Positions 26,582-33,953 of a DNA stretch of 64,000 nucleotides are shown in pieces. The translations under genes were made by a program, and so were the position numbers. The notes beneath the pieces were generated by a model. The model ran no database searches. It was not told the origin of the DNA and saw nothing but the letters and a program-made list of their open reading frames with translations. The stretch comes from Pseudarthrobacter sp. AL07 (GTDB taxonomy: Bacteria; Actinomycetota; Actinomycetes; Actinomycetales; Micrococcaceae), in the NCBI RefSeq assembly GCF_029960665.1, contig NZ_JASBRB010000002.1, positions 62,001 through 126,000 on the forward strand, read 5' to 3'. Positions within the stretch are counted from its first letter, which is position 1, and each line of letters opens with the position of its first letter.

Positions 26582-26612
26582 GCCTGGTCCGGGGCAGCGT
26601 GCCGGGAAGCTT

Positions 26613-27197
26613 TCAGTCGATGGCCGCCATGAGTTCAACCACGCGGTCCAGGAAGGCATCAACCTGCGTCTCTTCGTAGCCGTCCTTGCCGACGGCGGGA
26701 CGGAAGACCACCCGGCGGACGTTGTCCACGCTGAGCGGCTTGTCCTCTTCGAGGTAGCCGATCAGGTCGTAGCAAAGGTTGTCCACATCCAGGATGTTGT
26801 AACTGCGGGCCTTCTTTTTTGACGGGCGCCGGAACCGCTCACCGTCAGGCCGGTGAAGGCGGCCCCTGAGGATTCCGGAGAGGCTGCCGATCTCCCGCAG
26901 CCAGGCATCCTCGCCCTTGGCGGCGATCAGTTCGTCCCGTTCGCGGCGGGCGAAGGCGTCTTCGAGCCGGTCCAGCGCTGCGTCGACGACGGCGGCAGCG
27001 TAGCCGCCCTTGACCGGGTCAAAGGAGACGCCCCGGACGTCGGCGCTGGTGACGCCTCGGCTGGTGGCCTTCGGTGTTTCAAGTGCCACCCTGGCCCGCT
27101 GGAGGAACTGGTCCACCTGTTTGGCGTTGTACCCGAATTCGTTGCCCCGCACGCGCTCAAACGACGCGGGAGTTTTCCGTTGAAAGTCCAATGCCAC
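26613..27197 (-). CDS. DivIVA-domain protein
   Basis: Protein of 194 aa from a GTG at 27197 with SD AAAGGAA. Three DivIVA-like hallmark segments are visible: FERVRGNEFGYNAKQVDQFLQRAR, VSFDPVKGGYAAAVVDAALDRLEDAFARRERDE and VRRVVFRPAVGKDGYEETQVDAFLDRVVELM, each with the GY...VD-FL pattern. No long coiled coil follows, unlike the polar-growth Wag31/DivIVA. It lies 94 bp downstream of cdsA. A link to membrane curvature or cell-envelope growth is only suggested by the domain and neighbour. Confidence 0.85.
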   Translation of the reverse strand: MALDFQRKTPASFERVRGNEFGYNAKQVDQFLQRARVALETPKATSRGVTSADVRGVSFDPVKGGYAAAVVDAALDRLEDAFARRERDELIAAKGEDAWLREIGSLSGILRGRLHRPDGERFRRPSKKKARSYNILDVDNLCYDLIGYLEEDKPLSVDNVRRVVFRPAVGKDGYEETQVDAFLDRVVELMAAID

Positions 27198-27291
27198 TGT
27201 TGTTCCTTTGTTGCTCTTCAGCTGGGTCAGGTTACGCACCAGTCTATTGGCGCTGCCGGTGCTCCGGCGGAGGTGGGCAGTTAAGGCCGTG

Positions 27292-28215
27292 TCAGACGCC
27301 CGCGACCAGTGCGAACAGCACAAATGCCACGGGACAGGCGAAGACGATGGAATCCAGCCGGTCCATTACGCCCCCATGTCCGGGCAGGATGCTGCTCATG
27401 TCCTTGATTCCCAGTTCCCGCTTGACCATGGACTCGGCCAGGTCTCCTGCGGTGGACGCCGCAACGACGCCAACCGCAAGGATCACACCCACCCACCAGG
27501 GTTTGTCCAGCAGGAAAATGCTGGCGAGGATGCCGATCAGCACGGCCCCGGCAACGGATCCGGCGAAACCCTCCCAGGATTTCTTGGGGCTGATTTTGGG
27601 GGCCATGGGATGTTTCCCCAGCGACGCGCCTACGAGATAGCCGAACGTATCGTTCGAAACCACTAGCAGGAGCATCACGGCCACCTGCCAGGCCCCTGGC
27701 GGCACGGTCCCGCCAGGCCAGAGACCCACCGGGGTGGCGACACCGACGGCGTGCAGCGGCAGCACGGCGAAACTGATGAAGAACGGCACCCACCCCAGCG
27801 TGAATACACCGGCAAAGATGCTGTTCGCTGATCCCGCCGGGCTCTCCACTGAACGCCAGAGGAGAACTGCAACGCAGCTCAGGAGCATGACAAAAAGAAG
27901 GCTCTCAAGACCGCCGAAATAGGCGGCAAACGGCATGCCGAGTGTACCCACCATGACCGGGACGATGGGCAGCCTGGTTCCGTTCGCCTCCAGGGCGCGG
28001 AAGATCTCCCAGACTCCGAAGACCGCGAACCCGGTGGTGACCGCCACGAATCCGAGCGGGAGGAAAACCAGGCCGCCCAGCACACCTATCAGCATGGCCA
28101 AGCCCACCACAATGGCTGCCGGAAGATTCCGGCCGGCCTTGGGTGTCGGATTACTCCGCAACTGTTTCCCCCTGGTGCGCGCCCTTGGTGCGGGGGCCTG
28201 CTCTGCCTGGCTCAT
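27292..28215 (-). CDS. cdsA: Phosphatidate cytidylyltransferase (CDP-diglyceride synthase)
   Basis: Protein of 307 aa, making CDP-diacylglycerol from phosphatidate and CTP at the membrane. The C-terminal CDS signature is clear (MVKRELGIKDMSSILPGHGGVMDRLDS). About eight hydrophobic segments follow a basic, Ala/Arg-rich N-terminus of about 30 residues. Its start overlaps the frr stop by 1 bp, giving the conserved order frr-cdsA. In many actinobacteria dxr follows soon after; here dxr lies about 23 kb away. Confidence 0.96.
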   Translation of the reverse strand: MSQAEQAPAPRARTRGKQLRSNPTPKAGRNLPAAIVVGLAMLIGVLGGLVFLPLGFVAVTTGFAVFGVWEIFRALEANGTRLPIVPVMVGTLGMPFAAYFGGLESLLFVMLLSCVAVLLWRSVESPAGSANSIFAGVFTLGWVPFFISFAVLPLHAVGVATPVGLWPGGTVPPGAWQVAVMLLLVVSNDTFGYLVGASLGKHPMAPKISPKKSWEGFAGSVAGAVLIGILASIFLLDKPWWVGVILAVGVVAASTAGDLAESMVKRELGIKDMSSILPGHGGVMDRLDSIVFACPVAFVLFALVAGV

Positions 28216-28772
28216 CAGACTTCGAGCAGCTCTGCTTCCTTGCGCTTGAGCAGCTCGTCAATGCCGTCCACGTGCGATTTGGTCAGGCCATCCAGTTCCT
28301 TTTCGGCGCGGCTGCCTTCGTCCTCGCCGGCTTCGCCATCCTTGACAAGCTTGTCCAGCGTCTCTTTGGCCTTACGCCGGATGTTGCGGATGGAGATCTT
28401 CGCGTCCTCGCCCTTGGTCTTGACGATCTTGACGTATTCCTTGCGGCGTTCCTGGGTCAGGTCCGGAATGGTGATTCTGATGACGTTGCCGTCGTTGGAG
28501 GGGTTGGCACCCACCTCGGAATCACTCAGGGCCCTCTCGATGTCCCGCAGCGCGGTCTTGTCGAACGGCGTGATGAGGATGGTGCGCGCGTCCGGAATGG
28601 CGAAGGAAGCGAGCTGCTGCAGCGGGGTGGGCGAACCGTAGTAGTCAACCAGAACCTTGTTGTAAAGGCCCGGGTTTGCCCGTCCGGTGCGGATCGAGGC
28701 GAAGTCTTCCTTGGCTACCTCTACTGCCTTGTCCATCTTCTCTTCGGCTTCGAGCAAGGTTTCTTCGATCAC
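28215..28772 (-). CDS. frr: Ribosome recycling factor
   Basis: Protein of 185 aa, exactly the family length. It starts with GTG at 28772 behind the SD GAGGAGAGACC. Signatures include [26 protein letters not shown] and the C-terminal [21 protein letters not shown]. With EF-G it splits post-termination ribosomes. It follows pyrH after a 125-bp gap, so it may have its own promoter, and overlaps cdsA by 1 bp. Confidence 0.98.
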   Translation of the reverse strand: MIEETLLEAEEKMDKAVEVAKEDFASIRTGRANPGLYNKVLVDYYGSPTPLQQLASFAIPDARTILITPFDKTALRDIERALSDSEVGANPSNDGNVIRITIPDLTQERRKEYVKIVKTKGEDAKISIRNIRRKAKETLDKLVKDGEAGEDEGSRAEKELDGLTKSHVDGIDELLKRKEAELLEV

Positions 28773-28897
28773 GGTCTCTCCTCAGAAATCAGTGCAGTCC
28801 GGATACCGGTTCCCTGCACAATCTTGGTTCAGTGTTCCTGGTTCCATTGTTGCCCGGCCGCGGCCATGGAACCGTACTCAGATCATCCTAGCTGCAG

Positions 28898-29635
28898 CTA
28901 CGGGGTCACCAGGGTACCGAGCTTTTCACCCAGGATGGCGCGGGTGACGTTCCCTTCGCCTTCCATTCCAAAAACCACCATGGACAGGTTGTTGTCCTTG
29001 CACATGGTCATTGCCGTCTGGTCCATGACCCTGATGTCGCGGCGCAGGGCGTCGTCGTAGCTCAGGGTGTCCAGCTTCTCGGCAGTGGGGTCTTTCTTCG
29101 GATCCGCGGTGTAGACGGCGTCCACGCCGCTCTTGGCCATCAGGACAACATCCGCGTGGACTTCCAGGGCGCGCTGGGCGGCCACAGTGTCCGTGGAGAA
29201 GTACGGCAGGCCGGCGCCGGCGCCGAAGATGACCACGCGGCCCTTTTCCATGTGCCGGATGGCCCGGCGCGGAATGTACGCCTCGGCGACCTGGCCCATG
29301 GTAATGGCGCTCTGCACGCGGGTTTCCACGCCGGCCTGCTCCAGGAAGTCCTGCAGCGCCAGGCAGTTCATGACAGTACCGAGCATGCCCATGTAGTCCG
29401 CGCGCGAACGGTCCATGCCGCTCTGGGACAGTTCCGCACCACGGAAGAAGTTACCGCCGCCGACGACGATTGCGACCTCGACGTCGGGGACCGCCGCGGC
29501 GATCTGCTTGGCGACATCGCGGACGGTGTCGGGATCAACGCCCAGCTTGCCGCCGCCGAAGACCTCGCCGGACAACTTCAGGAGGACGCGGCGCCTGCTT
29601 TTCTCTGGCTGGCTTGAAGAATTGACGGCTTCCAT
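28898..29635 (-). CDS. pyrH: UMP kinase
   Basis: Protein of 245 aa, hexameric bacterial UMP kinase of the amino-acid-kinase fold. [13 protein letters not shown] (nucleotide-binding start), [10 protein letters not shown] and [20 protein letters not shown] region [14 protein letters not shown] are present. An SD (GGGAAGG) precedes the ATG at 29635. It is separated from tsf by a strong terminator, so it is transcribed from its own promoter in the ~80 bp between the terminator and the start. Confidence 0.98.
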   Translation of the reverse strand: MEAVNSSSQPEKSRRRVLLKLSGEVFGGGKLGVDPDTVRDVAKQIAAAVPDVEVAIVVGGGNFFRGAELSQSGMDRSRADYMGMLGTVMNCLALQDFLEQAGVETRVQSAITMGQVAEAYIPRRAIRHMEKGRVVIFGAGAGLPYFSTDTVAAQRALEVHADVVLMAKSGVDAVYTADPKKDPTAEKLDTLSYDDALRRDIRVMDQTAMTMCKDNNLSMVVFGMEGEGNVTRAILGEKLGTLVTP

Positions 29636-29719
29636 AGGTGCCTTCCCGTTGGTGAACTCTGAAAAAGGTTATCGTGCCGGGTGGCCAAAGGTCTCATCGG
29701 ACGTTCAGCCGGTGCATGC

Positions 29720-29752
29720 AAAAGGGGCGGCCACCGAAGTGGCCACCCCTTT
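29720..29752 (-). terminator. Rho-independent terminator of the rpsB-tsf operon
   Basis: On the minus strand a 14-bp stem (AAAGGGG, a T-G wobble, GGCCAC) closes on a TTCG tetraloop and is followed by TTTTGC. It begins 10 bp after the tsf stop. This is a textbook intrinsic terminator, separating rpsB-tsf from pyrH. Confidence 0.9.
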
Positions 29753-29762
29753 GCGGATTCGA

Positions 29763-30599
29763 CTAGGAGCCGACGCGGAAACGTGCGAAGGACGTACCCT
29801 TGACGCCGGCCTCTTCGAGGACCTGCGCCACAGACTTCTTGGCGTCCTTGGCGAAAGCCTGATCAACCAGGACCTCACCCTTGAAGAAGCCCGTTACGCG
29901 GCCTTCCACAATCTTAGTCATTGCCGCCTCGGGCTTGCCTTCAGCCTTGGCAGTCTCTTCGGCGATGCGACGCTCGGACTCGACCAGGTCGGACGGTACG
30001 TCTTCCCGGGTCAGGTAGTTCGGGGACATCGCTGCGATGTGCACTGCAATGTCGTGTGCGGCGGTGGCAGCGGCTTCGCCTTCACCGTCAACGGCGAACA
30101 GGACGCCGACCTGGGCCGGGAGATCCTTGGACGTCTTGTGCAGGTACGCGTCAACGGTGCCGCCCACAATGCGCGAGAGCTTGCGGACAACAACCTTCTC
30201 GCCGAGGATTGCACCTTCTTCGACGACAACCTCGGACAGCGGCTTGCCGTCAACTTCGGTGGCCAGGAGGGTGTCGAGATCGGCAGCGCCGGACTCCACA
30301 GCCACGGCCAGGACCTTGTCAGCCAGCTGGATGAACTTGTCAGCCTTGGCCACGAAGTCGGTCTCGCAGTTGACTTCGATCATAACGCCGACGCCGTTGC
30401 TGACCTTGGCGGCCACCAGGCCTTCAGCGGTGGAGCGGCCTTCGCGCTTCGTAGCGCCCTTGAGGCCCTTGATGCGGATGATCTCGATGGCCTTTTCGGC
30501 GTCACCGTTGGCTTCGTCAAGAGCCTTCTTGACATCCATCATGCCGGCGCCGGTGCGCTCGCGCAGAGCCTTGATATCGGCGGCAGTGTAGTTCGCCAT
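29763..30599 (-). CDS. tsf: Translation elongation factor Ts
   Basis: Protein of 278 aa. LRERTGAGMMDVKKAL and VGVMIEVNCETDFVAK are the two EF-Ts signatures; the TDFV motif contacts EF-Tu. The C-terminal ...FARFRVGS is typical. SD AGAGGGG precedes the ATG. It is second in the rpsB-tsf operon, following a 120-bp spacer with two hairpins. Confidence 0.98.
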   Translation of the reverse strand: MANYTAADIKALRERTGAGMMDVKKALDEANGDAEKAIEIIRIKGLKGATKREGRSTAEGLVAAKVSNGVGVMIEVNCETDFVAKADKFIQLADKVLAVAVESGAADLDTLLATEVDGKPLSEVVVEEGAILGEKVVVRKLSRIVGGTVDAYLHKTSKDLPAQVGVLFAVDGEGEAAATAAHDIAVHIAAMSPNYLTREDVPSDLVESERRIAEETAKAEGKPEAAMTKIVEGRVTGFFKGEVLVDQAFAKDAKKSVAQVLEEAGVKGTSFARFRVGS

Positions 30600-30640
30600 G
30601 GGAACCCCTCTGTCTAGAAAATGTATGTGGTGTACGGACC

Positions 30641-30710
30641 GACAGGACAGCGGCTCACCGGGTGAGCTGCCATCCTGTCAGGTGCTCCGGCGCTGCGGGC
30701 AGCGCCGGAG
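30641..30710. promoter_or_regulatory. Two consecutive hairpins in the rpsB-tsf spacer
   Basis: The first pairs GACAGGA (30641-30647) with TCCTGTC (30673-30679) and internally GCTCAC with GTGAGC. The second pairs CTCCGGCGCTG (30685-30695) with CAGCGCCGGAG (30700-30710) across a 4-nt loop. Neither is followed by a T-run on the transcribed strand. They may act as RNA-processing or partial attenuation elements that set the S2:EF-Ts ratio. Confidence 0.6.
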
Positions 30711-30719
30711 AATCCGGAT

Positions 30720-31622
30720 TTACTTGTCAGCGTCGGCGGCGGGAGCCTCGGCGGCTGCCGGAGCTTCCTCGGCAACCGGGGCTGCTTCTTCGGCTGCCGG
30801 AGCGGCAACTTCTTCAGCAGCCGGAGCAGCCTCAACAGCCGGAGCTTCTTCAGTCTTGCTGCCTTCGAGGAGTTCGCGCTCCCACTCAGCCAGCGGTTCT
30901 TCCGGAGCTTCCGTGGTGCCCGTAGCGCGGTTGTGGCGGGCGATGAGGCCCTCCGCAACGGCGTCGGCGACAACGCGGGTCAGCAGGTTGACGGAGCGGA
31001 TGGCGTCGTCGTTGCCCGGGATCGGGAAGTCAACTTCGTCAGGATCGCAGTTGGTGTCCAGGATGGCCACAACCGGGATGTTCAGCTTCTTGGCTTCGTC
31101 AACGGCCAGGTGTTCCTTCTTGGTGTCCACGATCCAGAGCACGGACGGCGCCTTGGTCAGGTTGCGGATACCGCCGAGGTTGGTTTCCAGCTTGGTGAGT
31201 TCACGGCGAAGGAGCAGCAGTTCCTTCTTCGTGTACGCGGAACCGGCGACGTCGTCGAAGTCGATCTCTTCCAGTTCCTTCATGCGCTGGATGCGCTTGG
31301 AAACGGTCTGGAAGTTGGTCAGCATACCGCCGAGCCAGCGCTGGTTCACGTAGGGCTGTCCAACGCGGGTAGCCTGCTCAGCGATGGATTCCTGGGCCTG
31401 CTTCTTGGTGCCTACGAAGAGTACGGTGCCGCCGTGTGCAACGGTGGCCTTTACGAACTCGTAGGCGCGGTCGATGTAGGACAGCGACTGCTGAAGGTCA
31501 ATGATGTAGATGCCGTTGCGCTCCGTGAAGATGAATCGCTTCATCTTCGGGTTCCAACGGCGGGTCTGGTGTCCAAAGTGGACGCCGCTGTCAAGCAGCT
31601 GGCGCATAGTTACGACGGGCAT
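30720..31622 (-). CDS. rpsB: 30S ribosomal protein S2 with long acidic Ala-rich tail
   Basis: Protein of 300 aa; the conserved S2 core is about 1-250 ([20 protein letters not shown], signature region IADTNCDPD-like [20 protein letters not shown]). About 45 extra C-terminal residues made almost wholly of Ala, Glu, Pro and Val follow, making it longer than the ~240-260 aa norm. SD GGAAGGAG lies 7 nt before the ATG. It is first in rpsB-tsf and has an unusually long upstream region with a structured element. Confidence 0.97.
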   Translation of the reverse strand: MPVVTMRQLLDSGVHFGHQTRRWNPKMKRFIFTERNGIYIIDLQQSLSYIDRAYEFVKATVAHGGTVLFVGTKKQAQESIAEQATRVGQPYVNQRWLGGMLTNFQTVSKRIQRMKELEEIDFDDVAGSAYTKKELLLLRRELTKLETNLGGIRNLTKAPSVLWIVDTKKEHLAVDEAKKLNIPVVAILDTNCDPDEVDFPIPGNDDAIRSVNLLTRVVADAVAEGLIARHNRATGTTEAPEEPLAEWERELLEGSKTEEAPAVEAAPAAEEVAAPAAEEAAPVAEEAPAAAEAPAADADK

Positions 31623-32026
31623 GCCGGCGCTCCTTCCGGCAGGTCATTCATGAGAGAACCTTTTCAGGCTCTCTTACCCTGCCAATAGTTGACGGTTATT
31701 TAGCGTGGCCCAAGACGGGCCGTGCTCCTGGCATCCATTGCGACCCTTACCAGGACCGCGAGGCCCTGACCGCAAGAGACACAATCCTCCTCATACAAAG
31801 CCGGAGCTTCAGATTTGGAGGGCTGGATACGCGTAGTCAGTTGCTGCTCCCCCGCATTCCTGAATGAGGCGTGCCGACGCAAGCGTTGAGGGCACAGCAA
31901 ACTGCTCCACCAAGTGTACTACAGGAGCCAATAACCGCTGGACTACCCGAGGGCCCTCGGCGGGCGTTTTCCACATGGCCAAAGTGGGCACTCCCCATCA
32001 GGGATCCGGCACGTAAAGCTGGGTTC
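31623..32026. promoter_or_regulatory. 404-bp divergent region: rpsB leader and M23 peptidase promoter
   Basis: No gene is visible. On the minus strand a good -10-like TACACT lies at 31913-31918, but I see no convincing -35. If used, it gives a leader of about 285 nt. Within it, 31738-31775 can fold (CAGGGCC with GGTCCTG around a TCGC loop, enclosed by TTGCG/CGCAA), and an AGAGCC...GGTTCTCT hairpin lies near 31652-31672, 30-50 nt before the rpsB start. On the plus strand TAAAGC about 7 nt before the 32027 ATG may be the -10 of a leaderless peptidase mRNA. Confidence 0.5.
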
Positions 32027-32524
32027 ATGAAAGCATCACTCGTCCTGGCCGCCGTGCTACTGCTTCCGGCCACGGCGGCCCCAGCAGGTACAGCGCCGCG
32101 CGATTCCTGGGAGTGGCCGCTCTCCCCCAGGCCCACGGTGCTGCGCGCCTTTGACCCTCCGGACAAGCCGTGGATGAGCGGGCATCGTGGCGTGGACTTG
32201 GAAGCAACGCACGACGGCGTCCCGGTCACCTCGCCGGAGTCCGGCACCGTCAGTTTTGTGGGAGTGGTAGTGGACCGCCCCGTGATCACCATCGATCACG
32301 GGGGCGGTCTCCGCAGCAGTTTTGAGCCGGTCGGCAGCCCGCTCACGGCGGGAACCGTGGTGGCGAAGGGCGAAACCATCGGAACGCTGCAACCCGGGCA
32401 CTGCGGTGCCATTGCCTGCGTCCACTGGGGCGTCCGGCGCGGGGACGCCTACGTCAACCCGCTGGAATTCGTCACGGACCTCCGCCCGTCCATCCTGTTG
32501 CCCCTGGGGCCGGACACGGGCTGA
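32027..32524 (+). CDS. Secreted M23-family peptidase (LytM-like endopeptidase)
   Basis: Protein of 165 aa from the ATG at 32027, which opens a clear signal peptide (MKASLVLAAVLLLPATAAPAG, cleavage near residue 20-25). The rest is a minimal M23 domain: HRGVDLEATHDGVPVTSPESGTV contains the HxxxD zinc ligands, and CVHWGVRRGDAYVNPL the second HxH-equivalent. It would act on peptidoglycan outside the membrane. The second ligand pattern is shorter than the canonical HLHFE, so activity needs testing. It is divergent from rpsB and convergent with the dehydrogenase gene, 12 bp away. Confidence 0.88.
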   Translation: MKASLVLAAVLLLPATAAPAGTAPRDSWEWPLSPRPTVLRAFDPPDKPWMSGHRGVDLEATHDGVPVTSPESGTVSFVGVVVDRPVITIDHGGGLRSSFEPVGSPLTAGTVVAKGETIGTLQPGHCGAIACVHWGVRRGDAYVNPLEFVTDLRPSILLPLGPDTG

Positions 32525-32536
32525 CGGCCGACGGCA

Positions 32537-33727
32537 CTAGACGATGGCAGAGATCCCGGTGATGGCTCGGCCTGTCACGAGGGTGTTGATCTCGTGGGTT
32601 CCCTCATACGAGTAGATGGCTTCAGCATCTGCAAAGATCTTGGCCATCTCAAAGTCCGTCACGATGCCGTTGCCGCCCAGGAGGCTGCGGCCGATCGCAA
32701 CACTCTCGCGCATCCGGGCGGTGGTGAATGCCTTGGCCAGGGCGGACTGTTCGTCCTTGGCCTGGCCGGCATCCTCCAGCTGGGAGAGCCGGACCATCAT
32801 GCCCATCGAGCTGACGGCATTCCCGAGGATCTGCACCAGCTGGCTTTGGACGAGCTGGAACGACGCCAGCGGACGGCCGAACTGGTGGCGTTCCACGGCG
32901 TAGCGGCGGGCCACGTCAAACGCTGCCAGCTGCTGGCCAACTGCCTGCCAGCCCACGGACAGCCGCGTGACCTTCAGGACCTTGTTGGTGTCGCGGAAGC
33001 TGTTGGCGCCTGCCAGCTTGAAGAAGTCCGGAACCACCACGTTCTCCAGGACGATGTCTGCGTTCTGGACGGTCCGGAGGGAGATCTTGTTTTCGATCTT
33101 GGTGGCACTGAACCCGGGCAGCGCCGTATCTACGAGGAAACCCTTGACCTGGTTGTCGGCAAGGTCTCGGGCGTAGATGACCACCCAGTCCGAGAAAGTA
33201 GCGTTGCCGATCCAGCGCTTGTCGCCATTGAGGATCCAGGTGTCGCCGTCGCGCTGTGCTGTGGTGCGTGTGCCGCCGGCAACATCGGAACCGCCCAGGG
33301 GTTCGGTGAGCCCGAATGCGCCGATCTTCTTCAGCGAATAAATATCCGGCAGCCAGGCGTCCTGCTGTTCCTGGGAGGCAAGGGCTTCGATGGAGCCGGT
33401 GAACAGTCCGTCGTGCACGCCCATGAAGGTAGCGATGGAGGTATCGGCGCGGGTGGCCTCGGCGTGGACCAGGCCGGCAAACAGGTTGGAGTAGCCCTGG
33501 CGCCGCACCGGGCTCACCAGGTCAATTTCGGCCAGCTTGGGAATGAGTTCCATGGGGAACTCGCCGCGGTTCCAGCAGTCCACGGCAATCGGCCGGACTT
33601 CGCGGGCAAGGAAACCCCGAATCTCGGCGAGCCGGTCCTGCTCCTTGGCGGTGAGAAGTTGCTCGAAGGCGAAGAAGTCGCCGTCGGCGTACGGAAGGTT
33701 GTTGATGTCAATGGATTTCTTAGACAT
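32537..33727 (-). CDS. Acyl-CoA dehydrogenase, glutaryl-CoA dehydrogenase-like
   Basis: Protein of 396 aa. FGLTEPLGGSDVAGG and NGDKRWIGNATFSDW are FAD/substrate-site signatures. The C-terminal YEGTHEINTLVTGRAITGI closely resembles glutaryl-CoA dehydrogenase, with Glu375 as the expected base. It may function in lysine/tryptophan degradation through glutaryl-CoA; other acyl substrates are possible. It is monocistronic. A perfect 9+9 bp palindrome lies 67-88 bp upstream of its ATG, suggesting TetR-type repression. Confidence 0.9.
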   Translation of the reverse strand: MSKKSIDINNLPYADGDFFAFEQLLTAKEQDRLAEIRGFLAREVRPIAVDCWNRGEFPMELIPKLAEIDLVSPVRRQGYSNLFAGLVHAEATRADTSIATFMGVHDGLFTGSIEALASQEQQDAWLPDIYSLKKIGAFGLTEPLGGSDVAGGTRTTAQRDGDTWILNGDKRWIGNATFSDWVVIYARDLADNQVKGFLVDTALPGFSATKIENKISLRTVQNADIVLENVVVPDFFKLAGANSFRDTNKVLKVTRLSVGWQAVGQQLAAFDVARRYAVERHQFGRPLASFQLVQSQLVQILGNAVSSMGMMVRLSQLEDAGQAKDEQSALAKAFTTARMRESVAIGRSLLGGNGIVTDFEMAKIFADAEAIYSYEGTHEINTLVTGRAITGISAIV

Positions 33728-33793
33728 GGTTTTCCTCGCTAGGGATCAGTGCTGATGGACGGCTCCAAGGCGCGAATATCCCCGGAAGTTCAT

Positions 33794-33815
33794 TAAGTTA
33801 CTGGTGAGTAACTTA
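33794..33815. promoter_or_regulatory. Perfect palindromic operator upstream of the acyl-CoA dehydrogenase
   Basis: TAAGTTACT (33794-33802), GGTG, and AGTAACTTA (33807-33815) form a 9-bp-arm palindrome. This TTACT-N4-AGTAA form is typical of TetR-family operators near actinobacterial acyl-CoA dehydrogenase genes. No regulator gene is adjacent, so it is probably controlled in trans. Confidence 0.65.
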
Positions 33816-33953
33816 CCGCATCGGCCTTACCCTCCGCAACGGTGGCGATGGAAGGAAGCTGGACCTGCAAACGCCCAGACGGTCGAACGGTGCAGCGAAC
33901 TTCGATAACGTCGGGTGCAAGGATGTTGCATCTTTTTACTTGGGGGAATTGTA

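Noticed and set aside
29415..30617. 400-codon open frame on the plus strand
   Set aside because: It mirrors pyrH and tsf, which are certain; composition is that of a reverse-strand shadow.
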